Source of the DNA: CAWFKW01 sp963816535
GTDB taxonomy: Bacteria > Bacteroidota > Ignavibacteria > Tepidaquicellales > OLB5
Length of the DNA stretch: 64,000 nucleotides
Assembly: GCA_963816535.1 (NCBI GenBank)
Contig: CAWFKW010000006.1
Span: 124,001-188,000 of the forward strand
Direction of reading: 5' to 3'
The translations under genes were made by a program, and so were the position numbers. The notes beneath the pieces are model-generated. The model had not been told where the DNA came from and ran no database searches. It was given only the letters and a program-made list of their open reading frames with translations. Positions 1 through 9,175 of this stretch are shown here, in pieces. How positions within the stretch are numbered: the first letter of the stretch is position 1; each line of letters opens with the position of its first letter.

Positions 1-937
1 ATTCCTGGTGCACATATTTTATGCCGTGTTTTTTTAGATTCTCACAATAGATGCGCGCCCCTGCCTGCAGGTTGAACTCATCGCGGGTACCGCAATCAAC
101 AAAGATAAGCTTAAGTTTTTTCAGGTTATTTTTATAATGTGCAATTTGCCTGACCGGGTCGTACTTAAGCCATTTGTTCCAGATTCCCGGAATAATCTCG
201 CCCGAATAAATATCGAACGGCAGATCGAAATTGTATTCCTTTCGTTTTGGATTTGGCGTATAACATGATGCCATTCCAATTGTATTTATGAGCACAAAGA
301 ATTCTTTCGGCTTGGGCTGGTTATAATTAAGCTGAGTATTAATGAAATTCTTCACCGCGGCATGCCCTTTGCCGAATTTTTGAAGGCTAACTACAAACTT
401 TGGAAAGTCGGGAGCGTAGCAATATTCAAAAGCCGAATCCCCGGAGTGCGTTGCTATAAGCCCAAACACATCGGGATGGCGCATAGCAAGCCACATAGAA
501 CCGTACCCGCCGGATGATTTTCCTATAATGCACCTGGCCGATGCCTTGCGTATAGTCCTGAATCGTGAATCTATAAAAGGTACGATCTCTTTTATCATAT
601 AATCTTCGTACCTGCCGGTAGCGGCCGAGTTAACATATTGCGACCCACCGTACTTTGTAAAGCAATCCGGCATTACAACGATCATTTCCTTTATCTTCTT
701 TGTGTTTATAAGCCGGTCAAGCCGCTGCTGTATATTTTCTGAGTATGCCGATATGTTCAGGTTCATTATTCCGAACCCGGTGAACCCGGCAATTAAATAA
801 ACGACAGGGTATTTCTTATTTGACTTCATGTAAGAGGGCGGAAGATAAACAACCACATCTCTCACATAAGGGTCATGCAAAGGATTGTTCTTTAGAATTC
901 TGCTGTTATGTTTAAGAACTATTGTCTGTCCGTTCAT
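1..937 (-). CDS. alpha/beta-hydrolase esterase, partial (3' end off window)
   Basis: The start codon is present at 937, but the reading frame runs off the window edge after about 312 codons, so the C-terminus is missing. The translation has the core of the PF00756 'putative esterase' (esterase D-like) family: a VVVYLPPSY strand near the start, YPVVYLIAGF, and the nucleophile elbow GKSSGGYGS (G-x-S-x-G) giving the catalytic Ser. A late VDCGTRDEF segment fits the acid-residue region. No signal peptide is seen, so a cytoplasmic carboxylic-ester hydrolase is likely; the substrate cannot be read. It starts 4 nt after the surE stop on the same strand, so it is probably the distal gene of an obg-surE-esterase operon. 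Confidence 0.8.
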   Translation of the reverse strand, partial: MNGQTIVLKHNSRILKNNPLHDPYVRDVVVYLPPSYMKSNKKYPVVYLIAGFTGFGIMNLNISAYSENIQQRLDRLINTKKIKEMIVVMPDCFTKYGGSQYVNSAATGRYEDYMIKEIVPFIDSRFRTIRKASARCIIGKSSGGYGSMWLAMRHPDVFGLIATHSGDSAFEYCYAPDFPKFVVSLQKFGKGHAAVKNFINTQLNYNQPKPKEFFVLINTIGMASCYTPNPKRKEYNFDLPFDIYSGEIIPGIWNKWLKYDPVRQIAHYKNNLKKLKLIFVDCGTRDEFNLQAGARIYCENLKKHGIKYVHQE

Positions 938-941
938 ATTA

Positions 942-1721
942 TTATATTTTTAAGTTCCATTTTTTTATATCGTCAATTTGGTCAAAATCTGTTAAGTCGT
1001 AATGCAGGGGAGTGATAGAAATATAATTTTCCTCGGTTGCTTTCACGTCGAATTCCGTCGATTCGTCTGTATTAACCATGTGCCCCGTGAGCCAGTAATA
1101 TTCTCGTCCGTAAGGGTCGGCTCTTACCTCCAGGGCGTCTTCCCAATATGACTTCCCCTGTTTTGTAATTTTAATCCCCTTTATCTCTTCTTCCTTAACA
1201 TGAGGGATATTAATATTGAGAAGTGTTTTGGGATTAAGTTTTATTTTCTCGTCCAGAATAATACGTTCTATCAATTTCCCGGCTATCTTAGCCGACTCGG
1301 AGAAGTCAGCTTTTTCAAAAGTAGTAAGTGAAACTGCCATAGCAGGTATCCCCAGCAGCGAGCCCTCAGTTGCCGCCGAAACTGTGCCCGAATAAATTAT
1401 GCTTATCGCCGTGTTCGCCCCGTGGTTTATACCTGATACAACAAGGTCAAACTTCACGTCTTTAAAAAAATGAAGTACGCCGGCCTTCACCGCGTCAGCA
1501 GGCGTGCCTTCTATTGCAATGCCGAAGAACTGCCCGTCAATATGATGCTTTGCCGCCCTGAGCGGGTAGAAAATCGTTATCGAATGGCCAACCGCGCTTT
1601 GCTGAATATGAGGGGCCGAAACGTAAACATTTGCGAATTTTTTTAGCTCAGCCGCCAGCTTAACAAGCCCATCGGCGTCTATCCCGTCGTCGTTCGAAAT
1701 TAATATGTTGGGTTTACTCAT
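942..1721 (-). CDS. surE: 5'/3'-nucleotidase SurE
   Basis: Survival protein SurE is a metal-dependent phosphatase acting on nucleoside monophosphates. The metal-binding SNDDGID motif lies at residues 9-15. Further family motifs are SAVGHSIT (metal-site Ser), VVSGINHGANT (metal-site Asn) and YSGTVSAATEG. The protein is 259 aa from the Met at 1721, a normal family length. A longer reading from 1751 adds ten residues unlike the family, so 1721 is preferred; this start overlaps the end of obg by 8 nt, implying translational coupling. The esterase gene follows after 4 nt. Confidence 0.93.
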   Translation of the reverse strand: MSKPNILISNDDGIDADGLVKLAAELKKFANVYVSAPHIQQSAVGHSITIFYPLRAAKHHIDGQFFGIAIEGTPADAVKAGVLHFFKDVKFDLVVSGINHGANTAISIIYSGTVSAATEGSLLGIPAMAVSLTTFEKADFSESAKIAGKLIERIILDEKIKLNPKTLLNINIPHVKEEEIKGIKITKQGKSYWEDALEVRADPYGREYYWLTGHMVNTDESTEFDVKATEENYISITPLHYDLTDFDQIDDIKKWNLKI

Positions 1722-2727
1722 AACTTTGCTGCAGCTGCAGCCAGATTTCATCGATAAGTTTTTGAATATTCTCTCCGCTCACGGCGGATATTTTGAGAAC
1801 TGGGTATTTTTGTTTTCCTTTTGAAAACTTGATCTTAGTAAGAGCTTTCTTCTGTTCCTCAGAAAGCGCGTCAATTTTTGTGAAACATATTATGCGGGGT
1901 TTTTTCGCAAGTTGAGCATCATAGCTTTTCAGTTCGTTGCTCAAAATATCATAGTCTTCAGTCTTTTTCTTTCTTGATTCCAGTACCGTCGCATCAATAA
2001 GAAACACAAGAAGCTTAGTCCGTTCGATGTGCTTTAAAAACCTTATGCCGAGCCCTTTGCCAAGATGCGCGCCTTCTATGAGCCCCGGTATATCTGCTAC
2101 AACAAAGCTCTGGAAGTCTTTGTATTTTACGATTCCCAGATTTGGCTGCAATGTAGTGAACGGGTAATCGGCGATCTTTGGTTTTGCCGCCGATATTTTT
2201 GAAATGAGAGTCGATTTACCCGCGTTGGGCAGCCCAACGAGACCCACATCGGCAAGCAGCTTTAACTCGATCTGTATATCCAGTTCTTTGCCCGGCTGTC
2301 CCGGTTCCGCTTCGCGCGGGGTCTGGTTAGTCGAAGTGGCAAACCAGGTGTTGCCTCTTCCGCCCTTTCCGCCCTTTGCAGCCACAAATGTGTCCCCGCT
2401 ATTTACAAGGTCTGCAAGGGTTTCACCCGTTACAGAATCTTTAATTATGCTTCCGCATGGCACTTTAATAACAGTATCTGCTCCGTTTTTTCCCGTCTTA
2501 TCGCCGCCCATACCGTGCATTCCGTTCTGCGCCTTATAAATTCTTCTGTACCGGAAATCGATCAGCGTGGCAAGCGAGTTATCGGCAAGAAAAATAATGC
2601 TGCCGCCTTTGCCGCCGTCGCCGCCGTTGGGTCCGCCTTTAGGAACGTATTTCTCGCGCCTGAAGCTAACGCATCCGTTGCCGCCGTCCCCGCTTTTTAT
2701 GGAGATCTTCGCGCTGTCAATAAACAT
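1714..2727 (-). CDS. obgE: GTPase ObgE/CgtA
   Basis: Large essential GTPase involved in late 50S ribosome assembly and stress response. The N-terminal glycine-rich Obg fold (about residues 1-158) carries GGDGGKGGS and GGKGGRGN. The G domain follows, with P-loop GLPNAGKST at 165-173, switch/G3 DIPGLIEGA near 212-220 and G4 FTKIDAL near 282. At 337 aa it is the short form, without the C-terminal OCT domain. It stands 8 nt downstream of the unknown AT-hook-like gene and overlaps surE, so these genes are probably cotranscribed. Confidence 0.96.
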   Translation of the reverse strand: MFIDSAKISIKSGDGGNGCVSFRREKYVPKGGPNGGDGGKGGSIIFLADNSLATLIDFRYRRIYKAQNGMHGMGGDKTGKNGADTVIKVPCGSIIKDSVTGETLADLVNSGDTFVAAKGGKGGRGNTWFATSTNQTPREAEPGQPGKELDIQIELKLLADVGLVGLPNAGKSTLISKISAAKPKIADYPFTTLQPNLGIVKYKDFQSFVVADIPGLIEGAHLGKGLGIRFLKHIERTKLLVFLIDATVLESRKKKTEDYDILSNELKSYDAQLAKKPRIICFTKIDALSEEQKKALTKIKFSKGKQKYPVLKISAVSGENIQKLIDEIWLQLQQSYE

Positions 2728-2735
2728 ATGGAAAC

Positions 2736-4013
2736 CTATGCGCCCTGTTGTTTGCGGGTTGAGTAAACGGAGCTTGGTTCTTCAGAGGTCTTTGTGAAAT
2801 GGCTTTGCAATATATCGACAAATTTTACCGCTTCTTCCGAATAAATATCAGTTCTGTTCTTATTAAATACACTCTCGATTAAAGGTATGGCTTCACTCCA
2901 GCCTGAAGATGCGAGAATCTCTATGACAGACGTTCTAAATGAAGCTTCATTCCTGTGGAATATTCTTTTTATAATCTTTTTCCTGTACGACTCCTCGCAG
3001 AACAGATCGTCCAGTAACTTCTCTTTTAATTGAGTTTCTGATTTCGGCTTTTCGGGGGTAATTGAACTGAACTGCGAAGCAAAAAGCAGGTCGTTTGAAT
3101 AAATCTCTTCTTCGATGGCCAGGGTCTTATCTTCCAGCCCGGGCATTTTGGTTTCGCTTTGGCGGATCTTCTTTACATCAGGCAGCTTCTCTTCATTAGG
3201 CAGCGTTTCGCTTGGTTCCAGTATCCCGGCCACATCTTTATTCGCCGCTTCATTGCTGATGAGGTTTGTCTTTGCTCTGTTTACAATCTCTTTCACCTGG
3301 TTTGCGCTCATGCCGTCTTCAGTCTTCTTCGGCCTTCCGCGTTTCTTTGCAACCGGGTTCATAAGCTCCATTGCTTCCTGTATGAATATCTCATCGCTGA
3401 AAAAGTCATCGACTTTGGCTTTTATTCCCGTAAAACCCTTATCATTCAGGAACACCGACAATATCTTCTTCGGAAGCTTGATGTTGATGGGATTGTTATC
3501 TGTCAGGTCGACAAAGAAATAATAAAGAAGCTTAACAAGATTAAGCCTCTGCGAATCCCCGTTTGCCGGGTCGCTTATCTCTTCCAGAAGCTTCTTATTG
3601 ATCTCGTTTATAATATGTTCTATCTGGTTTACCGAAAGGACGTCGATCGAGTTCATATTAATGAACTCTGTAATATGATTCACATAATATCCGTAGAACT
3701 GGAAATAGCGCAGGCGTTCGGAGACGAATTCGACGGGTCTTGTTTCAACGTCGCCAAAAAGAAACTTCAGGATCGTGTTCTTCGGCTTGATTATGTAATT
3801 GACGTTGAAAACAATGGCTTTATTCAAAAGCGTTTCGAATTCGTCTTTATCAAGAGAAGTTTTCGTACCCGAGATAGTGCAATCGACAAAATTCAGAATA
3901 TATGCCGGAAGCCCTGATTCCCGGATTGAGCGGTAATCGGCTCTGCCGCCCGTAAAAACGACCAGCTTATTGAAATCCGAGAATTTCTTCTTAACGAAAT
4001 CCTGTAACATCAT
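2736..4013 (-). CDS. conserved hypothetical protein with AT-hook-like motif
   Basis: Not recognised as a named family. The 425-aa protein has an alpha-helical N-terminal half, a basic AT-hook-like KKRGRPKK segment at residues 223-230, a low-complexity charged linker (about 230-335), and a C-terminal helical block (about 340-410) reminiscent of HEAT-type helical pairs (SYRKKIIKRIF, RTSVIEILASSGW, YSEEAVKFVDIL). There is no signal peptide or membrane segment. The RGRPKK core can bind the minor groove of AT-rich DNA in other proteins; a DNA-associated role here is only inference. It ends 8 nt before obg and begins 36 nt after the sdhB stop on the same strand. Confidence 0.75.
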   Translation of the reverse strand: MMLQDFVKKKFSDFNKLVVFTGGRADYRSIRESGLPAYILNFVDCTISGTKTSLDKDEFETLLNKAIVFNVNYIIKPKNTILKFLFGDVETRPVEFVSERLRYFQFYGYYVNHITEFINMNSIDVLSVNQIEHIINEINKKLLEEISDPANGDSQRLNLVKLLYYFFVDLTDNNPINIKLPKKILSVFLNDKGFTGIKAKVDDFFSDEIFIQEAMELMNPVAKKRGRPKKTEDGMSANQVKEIVNRAKTNLISNEAANKDVAGILEPSETLPNEEKLPDVKKIRQSETKMPGLEDKTLAIEEEIYSNDLLFASQFSSITPEKPKSETQLKEKLLDDLFCEESYRKKIIKRIFHRNEASFRTSVIEILASSGWSEAIPLIESVFNKNRTDIYSEEAVKFVDILQSHFTKTSEEPSSVYSTRKQQGA

Positions 4014-4049
4014 TTATATAGCAGGGCCCATGAATGGCAGGAGCCTTTA

Positions 4050-4757
4050 TTATAGTTCTCTATCTGAAAGTTTCTTCTTAAGCTGCGAAATATGCCAGGT
4101 AATGTTGATCTCTTTCGGGCATGCCTCGATGCAGTTGAAAATCGTATGGCATCTCCATATCCCGTCCGGAGTGTCAATTATATCAAGCCTCTGGTCGGCC
4201 GCTTCATCCCTTGTATCAAACACAAATCTGTAAGCCTTTAGAAGAGATGCGGGGCCCATGTAATTTTCATTCGACCACGTTGAAGGGCAGCTTGTTGTGC
4301 AGCATGCGCATAATATGCATTTGGCCGATTCGAAAAGCATCTCCGCATCTTCATTTGACTGCCGCCTCTCGCCATCAGCAGGCGGCGGATTGTTGTTAAT
4401 GAGGTAAGGGATAACAGACTTATTCTTTTCGTAAAAATCAGTCATATCCAATGCCAGGTCTTTGATAATAGGCATCGAAGGCATTGGTTCAATAGTAATA
4501 ACCTTGCCTGTGTTCAGGTCTTTTAGCAGCGTGCTGCATGCAAGCCTGTTCCGGCCGTTGATCTTCATTCCGTCCGACCCGCAAACGCCGTGGGCGCATG
4601 AACGCCTGAATGTAAGCGTTCCGTCCTGTTCCCACTTAATCTTATGAAGGCAATCCAGAACAGTCATAGTCGGCGCGGCTTCTATCGTGTATTCCTCGAA
4701 GTGCGGTTCGCTGTCTTTTTCCGGATTGAATCTTAGTATTTTAAATATTACCTGCAT
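4050..4757 (-). CDS. sdhB: succinate dehydrogenase/fumarate reductase iron-sulfur subunit
   Basis: Electron-transfer subunit of complex II. The [2Fe-2S] motif has C54, C59 and C74, with Asp62 where many homologues have the third Cys (CGSDG), the same variant as in E. coli SdhB. The [4Fe-4S]/[3Fe-4S] motifs are CILCACCTTSCPS and CHTIFNCIEACPKEI near the C-terminus. At 235 aa it is E. coli-like in length. It follows sdhA after 45 nt on the same strand. No cytochrome b/membrane anchor gene (sdhC/D) is adjacent on either side. Confidence 0.95.
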   Translation of the reverse strand: MQVIFKILRFNPEKDSEPHFEEYTIEAAPTMTVLDCLHKIKWEQDGTLTFRRSCAHGVCGSDGMKINGRNRLACSTLLKDLNTGKVITIEPMPSMPIIKDLALDMTDFYEKNKSVIPYLINNNPPPADGERRQSNEDAEMLFESAKCILCACCTTSCPSTWSNENYMGPASLLKAYRFVFDTRDEAADQRLDIIDTPDGIWRCHTIFNCIEACPKEINITWHISQLKKKLSDREL

Positions 4758-4802
4758 ATTATGTAAAAGATTTAATTATAATCGTTCTTTTCCCCGGTCT
4801 GT

Positions 4803-6563
4803 TTAATACTTTCTTTCCATAGGTTCAAACCTGGTCTTTGCCACGGGTTTATAATCAATTTTTGTTCCCGCAGTATCCTCGCCTTTCCAAATCATTGTAT
4901 GTTTCATCCAGTTTACGTCGTCGCGTTTTTCGAAGTCTTCTCTTGTATGAGCGCCGCGCGATTCAGTCCTGTTCAATGCGGCGTCGCAGATGGTTTCGGA
5001 AATGTCTAGCATATTGGCCAGCTCAATAGTTTCCATAAGGTCGGTATTAAATACCGTCCCTTTATCCTGAAGCGAAATATTTCTATATCTTTCCTTAAGC
5101 TGCTTTATCAGCTCCTTCATTTCTGCAAGGTCTTTCCCGTTCCTGAATATTCCGCATTTCTCCATCATGTTTTCCTGCAATTCACGCCTAATTACAGAAG
5201 TACGCTCCGATCCCGGCTGGTTAAATATCTTATTTATCTTCTCTTTTGTCTTTTCTGAAGGGTCGCCTGTGAACGCAGATCTCTCTGCGGTTTTCAGGAA
5301 TTCTGCGATCTTCTTGCCGCCTCTTCTGCCGAATACAATTATATCCAGCAGCGAATTAGTTCCAAGCCTGTTGGCCCCGTGCACCGAAACGCAGGCGCAT
5401 TCTCCCGCCGCGTAAAAACCTTTTACGATCGTACCTTTTGCGTCAGCGTATACTTCAGTATCTGAGTTTGTAGGGATGCCGCCCATTGCATAATGAGCAG
5501 TCGGCTGTATCGGAACGCTTTCTTTTGTAGGCTCCACTCCCAAATATGTTCTTGCAAATCCTGTTATCTCAGGAAGCTTTTCATCAATTATTTTTTTGCC
5601 CAGATGGGTCAGGTCAAGATTGATATAGAATGTCCCGTCTGAACCCTTAACGCCGCGGCCGGCTCGGATCTCAGATATTATCGCCCGCGAAACCATATCG
5701 CGCGGAGCAAGGTCCTTAACGGTAGGCGCGTAGACTTCCATAAACCGCTCGCCGTTCGCGTTTCGCAAAATCCCGCCTTCGCCTCTAGCCGCCTCTGATA
5801 CCAAAATTCCCAGTTTCCACAGGCCCGTAGGGTGGAACTGGAAAAACTCCATATCTTCAAGCGGCAAACCTGACTGGTAAACCAACGCAATTCCGTCTCC
5901 CGTACCAACATGCGCGTTTGAAGTGATCCGGTAAACCCTGCCGTACCCGCCTGTTGCGAACATAACAGCTTTGCAGTGGAAAATATGAACCTCCGACGAT
6001 GATATATCAAGAGCTACAACGCCTTTGCAAACGCCGTCTTCCACTATGAGGTCGGTCAGAAAATATTCCGAGAAAAATTGTACGTGGTTCTTTATGCAGT
6101 TCTCATACAGCGTATGAAGCATCACGTGTCCGGTCCTGTCGGCAGAATAGCACGCGCGCTTAACGGCAACCCGTTTTGAATTCGGGTCGTCCGGGTTTTC
6201 AGGCTTCGTATGGCCGCCGAATTTCCTTTGAGCGATCTTTCCTTCCGGCGTTCTTGAAAACGGCATGCCCATGTGTTCAAGTTCTATTACCGCCCTTGGG
6301 GCGTCCTGGCACATTATTTCGATCGAATCCTGGTCGCCAAGGTAATCCGAACCCTTAACTGTATCGAACGCGTGGTTCATCCAGTTATCATCTTCTTCGT
6401 TGGAGAGCGCCGCGCACACGCCGCCCTGCGCTGTGCCCGTATGCGAACGTGTCGGGAAAACTTTGGATATTACCGCGCAGGAGTATTCTTTTGGTATTTC
6501 AACCGCCGCACGCAGACCCGCACCGCCTGCGCCCACTATTACGACATCAAATGTGTGTATCAT
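4803..6563 (-). CDS. sdhA: succinate dehydrogenase flavoprotein subunit
   Basis: FAD-binding catalytic subunit of complex II, oxidising succinate to fumarate (or the reverse) in the TCA cycle. The dinucleotide-binding site VVIVGAGGAGLRAA is at residues 8-21. RSHTGTAQGG contains the His that carries covalent FAD. Active-site segments HPTGLW, EAARGEGG, TAHYAMGGIPTN and VHGANRLGTNSLLD are all intact. The length of 586 aa is normal. It precedes sdhB; the gene before it on the same strand is a protease gene, not an sdhC. Confidence 0.96.
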   Translation of the reverse strand: MIHTFDVVIVGAGGAGLRAAVEIPKEYSCAVISKVFPTRSHTGTAQGGVCAALSNEEDDNWMNHAFDTVKGSDYLGDQDSIEIMCQDAPRAVIELEHMGMPFSRTPEGKIAQRKFGGHTKPENPDDPNSKRVAVKRACYSADRTGHVMLHTLYENCIKNHVQFFSEYFLTDLIVEDGVCKGVVALDISSSEVHIFHCKAVMFATGGYGRVYRITSNAHVGTGDGIALVYQSGLPLEDMEFFQFHPTGLWKLGILVSEAARGEGGILRNANGERFMEVYAPTVKDLAPRDMVSRAIISEIRAGRGVKGSDGTFYINLDLTHLGKKIIDEKLPEITGFARTYLGVEPTKESVPIQPTAHYAMGGIPTNSDTEVYADAKGTIVKGFYAAGECACVSVHGANRLGTNSLLDIIVFGRRGGKKIAEFLKTAERSAFTGDPSEKTKEKINKIFNQPGSERTSVIRRELQENMMEKCGIFRNGKDLAEMKELIKQLKERYRNISLQDKGTVFNTDLMETIELANMLDISETICDAALNRTESRGAHTREDFEKRDDVNWMKHTMIWKGEDTAGTKIDYKPVAKTRFEPMERKY

Positions 6564-6592
6564 CGGTATAAATTATTTTGCTGTTAACAGCG

Positions 6593-7726
6593 TTATTTTC
6601 TTAATTCTCTCAGGAGATCCAGTTTCTTTTCATTATCTTCAGGCGTATAAGTATAAATGTTTTTCAGCTCGAAGTAAAACAGCATGGCTTCGTATTTTTT
6701 CCCCTCCTTAAGCGCTATTAGCCCTAAATAATACGGAAGGTCGACGTAATATGTCGAACTGTATGCAGTTATTTCGTTCTCGTACGCCTTGTTAAGATAA
6801 TCTTTAGCTTTTTTATAATCTTTATATTTATTATAGTACAATATTCCAAGCTGGATATACGCCTGCGTATAAGTTGAATCTTTTTTAATAATGCTCTTAT
6901 ATTCTTTAATAGCCTTATTGTACTTCTTCATCTTCTCATGCAGGTTAGCTATCTGGAATCTTACCGTCATATCGGTAGTATCCTTTGAAGCTATCTTTTC
7001 ATAAAACACAAGCGCCTTTTGATATTCCTTGGAAGTTGAGTAAGCGCTTGCCAGGCTTGATGAAAGGAGCCCCAGGAGGCTATCAGACTGGAATTTATCT
7101 TTTATGGTTCCGTACAGGTTTTCCGCCCTGTTGAAGTTCTCGGTGAATACATACAGGTCCATCATTGACTGGTAGACTGAAAAAGAATCCGGCTGGAGCG
7201 CCAGGCACTTGTTAAAGAAATTCTCGGCTTTCTGAAAGCTCAGCTTTGCAAGCGAGTCCTGCTTTACTATTACAGTGTCATAAACCTTCATTGTATCTTT
7301 TTCTTTGACGTAAACCCAGTTTGTGGTCGCATCAGATTTATAATTTTCAGCAAGTTTCAGGTTTGAAGAATACATGCTTTCCGCTATCTTCTTCTTCGCG
7401 TCTTCGCTGTGCTCATAATTTGCTATATCTATCGAGTTCATGAATTTTATGAACCCGTTTATCGCTATTGCAAAATTCAGGTTGCCGTAGCCGGTATAAG
7501 TGTAAGTTGTAATTCCTATGACTTCGCCTTTCCTGTTAAACAAAGCCCCTCCGCTGTTTCCGGGGGAAATTGCCGCTGTGATCTGTATAACTTTCTCGAA
7601 GTTCTTTTCAACCGGCATATATGTTACAGGGTCGTTAAAAGTCACCTTTTCATTTTCCCTGATACCGGCTATTATTCCCTGGGATATAGTGTATTCATAG
7701 CCCAGCGGGCTTCCTATAGCGAACAC
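6593..7726 (-). CDS. trypsin-like serine protease with TPR repeats, 3' part (frameshifted)
   Basis: This is the downstream part of a gene whose 5' part lies at 7695-8252. It begins with protease-domain sequence FAIGSPLGYEYTISQGIIAG and contains the nucleophile loop SPGNSGGALFN, where Ser is the catalytic residue of HtrA/DegP-like S1C proteases. About 220 residues of helical repeats follow, with TPR character (SLASAYSTSKEYQKALVFYEK, FQIANLHEKMKKYNKAIKEY, YIQLGILYYNKYKDYKKAKDY). The first Met is simply inside the broken domain, so it is not a real start. No PDZ domain is seen. Likely an envelope protease or protease-like scaffold. Confidence 0.8.
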   Translation of the reverse strand: MFAIGSPLGYEYTISQGIIAGIRENEKVTFNDPVTYMPVEKNFEKVIQITAAISPGNSGGALFNRKGEVIGITTYTYTGYGNLNFAIAINGFIKFMNSIDIANYEHSEDAKKKIAESMYSSNLKLAENYKSDATTNWVYVKEKDTMKVYDTVIVKQDSLAKLSFQKAENFFNKCLALQPDSFSVYQSMMDLYVFTENFNRAENLYGTIKDKFQSDSLLGLLSSSLASAYSTSKEYQKALVFYEKIASKDTTDMTVRFQIANLHEKMKKYNKAIKEYKSIIKKDSTYTQAYIQLGILYYNKYKDYKKAKDYLNKAYENEITAYSSTYYVDLPYYLGLIALKEGKKYEAMLFYFELKNIYTYTPEDNEKKLDLLRELRK

Positions 7727-8252
7727 ATCCTGCCCAAACTTTTGGCAGATCCGAATTCCCGAACTTCACTGTCTGGAACTTTACATTGTCGGGATTTTTC
7801 AGCTTAAGTATAGCCATATCATTTTTCTCATCCAGCACAAGCAGCTGCGCATCATAGAAGGTTCCGTCGCTTGTCTTCACAAGTATGCTGTCAAGCCCGT
7901 CTATAACGTGGAAATTTGTGCCAACAAGCCCGTGCTCGTCGAAAATGAACCCACTGCCGTTGAGCAGCGTGGTATCTTTCATTGAATAAGAATAATATGA
8001 ATAATAGTTATCGGTGTGATACCATATAGAAACCAAAGCCGCTTTGTTATTTTCAATTATCTGTTCGGCGTTAAAATCGGCCCCGCTTGTATCATTTACT
8101 GCGGTCGTAGAAACCGGTTCAGATTTATTGGTATCTTCGGTTTCCTGCGCGAACGAAGCGGAAAGTCCGCCCGATATTGTTAAAGCGACAAAAATGAATA
8201 CGCCGCAAACAAAATGAACGCAGACTCTTAACCTGACCTTATTAAACTGCAA
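7695..8252 (-). CDS. trypsin-like serine protease with TPR repeats, 5' part (frameshifted)
   Basis: N-terminal part of the same protein as 6593-7726. It has a hydrophobic signal segment (about residues 10-35, ending SFAQ), a spacer, then an S1C protease domain with NGSGFIFDEHG, the catalytic His in GTNFHVIDG and the catalytic Asp in KNDMAILKL. The frame leaves the family sequence after KFGNSDLPKV. If one base is removed from the AAA run at 7736-7738, the frame reads on as VGQDVFAIGSPLG, joining cleanly to the downstream part. The full protein would be about 550 aa and exported. The frameshift may be real or a sequencing error. Confidence 0.8.
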   Translation of the reverse strand: MQFNKVRLRVCVHFVCGVFIFVALTISGGLSASFAQETEDTNKSEPVSTTAVNDTSGADFNAEQIIENNKAALVSIWYHTDNYYSYYSYSMKDTTLLNGSGFIFDEHGLVGTNFHVIDGLDSILVKTSDGTFYDAQLLVLDEKNDMAILKLKNPDNVKFQTVKFGNSDLPKVWAGCVRYRKPAGL

Positions 8253-8255
8253 TTA

Positions 8256-9056
8256 CTATTTTCCTTTCCACACGGGTTTACGTTTTTCAATAAATGCATT
8301 CATCCCTTCTTTCATATCCTCGGACGAAAAAAGCAGATAAAAGGCTTTTCTTTCATATTCAAGTCCGCCCTCAATTGTGCTGTCGAACGCTTTGAGTATA
8401 GATCCTTTTGCTATCTGCAGAGCAATGGGCGGCATTGAAGCTATTTCTTTTGCAAGCGCCTGCGCTTCTTCCAGGAACACCACATCATCAGCAACTCGTG
8501 AAACAAGGCCGGCTTCAAACATTTCTCTTGCGGAATACATTCTTCCCGTTAATATCATTTCCATGGCGCGGGCTTTGCCGATGGCCCTTGTCAGGCGCTG
8601 GGTGCCGCCGGCGCCGGGAATTATGCCAATCTTTATTTCAGGCTGGCCGAATTTTGTAGATTCAGCCGCCACAATTATATCGCACGTCATGCACAGTTCG
8701 CATCCGCCACCGAGCGTAAATCCTGATGTTGCCGCAATTATCGGTTTCTTAATTTTTCTTATATAATCCCACGTGGCAAACTGGTCGCGGATATACATAT
8801 CAATAGCGCTTTGCGTAGCCATTTCTTTAATATCTGCGCCTGCAGCGAACGCCTTTGCGCTTCCGGTGATAATAATACAACCTACATCATTATCATTATC
8901 AAAGTTCCGAAGGGCCGTCAGGATCTCGCCCATCATTTCGATATTCAGCGCATTTAGAACATCGGGACGGTTAAACTGAATCTGACCGACCTTTAAACCT
9001 TTGGGATTATCTAATTCTGTGACTAATATGTTCTTATAGGAGGGAACTTCGCTCAT
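8256..9056 (-). CDS. enoyl-CoA hydratase/isomerase (crotonase) family protein
   Basis: Crotonase-fold enzyme of 266 aa. It contains the CoA/oxyanion motif AFAAGADIKEM and the second oxyanion segment LGGGCELCMTCDI. The catalytic Glu pair of true enoyl-CoA hydratases is matched by GGGCELC and the QPEIKIGIIPGAGGTQRL block (the second Glu falls in QPEIK), so a short-chain enoyl-CoA hydratase in fatty-acid or amino-acid breakdown is the best reading. It is cytoplasmic. It lies 3 nt upstream of the protease gene on the same strand. Confidence 0.92.
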   Translation of the reverse strand: MSEVPSYKNILVTELDNPKGLKVGQIQFNRPDVLNALNIEMMGEILTALRNFDNDNDVGCIIITGSAKAFAAGADIKEMATQSAIDMYIRDQFATWDYIRKIKKPIIAATSGFTLGGGCELCMTCDIIVAAESTKFGQPEIKIGIIPGAGGTQRLTRAIGKARAMEMILTGRMYSAREMFEAGLVSRVADDVVFLEEAQALAKEIASMPPIALQIAKGSILKAFDSTIEGGLEYERKAFYLLFSSEDMKEGMNAFIEKRKPVWKGK

Positions 9057-9132
9057 CTAACTATCTTATTTTTATTGAAATTAAGGACAAATTTACGGAA
9101 AAGGTGTATTACTTACAAGATAATTAATTCCT

Positions 9133-9163
9133 ATTGCGAGGAGCAAAGCGACGCGGTAATCTC
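9133..9163. repeat. dispersed repeat, copy 1 (ATTGCGAGGAG family)
   Basis: The segment starts ATTGCGAGGAG and ends GGTAATCTC. A second element with the same two ends is at 29073-29113, where a perfect palindrome replaces the middle. Both are intergenic. It looks like a short dispersed repeat with conserved ends and a variable core. Confidence 0.6.
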
Positions 9164-9175
9164 ATCAATTTACAG

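Noticed and set aside
2204..2797. Plus-strand open frames opposite obg
   Set aside because: The glycine codons of the Obg fold read as long open frames on the other strand; obg itself is certain.
3115..3917. Long plus-strand open frames opposite the AT-hook-like gene
   Set aside because: They are antisense shadows of a well-formed minus-strand gene; they lack family motifs and overlap each other in different frames.
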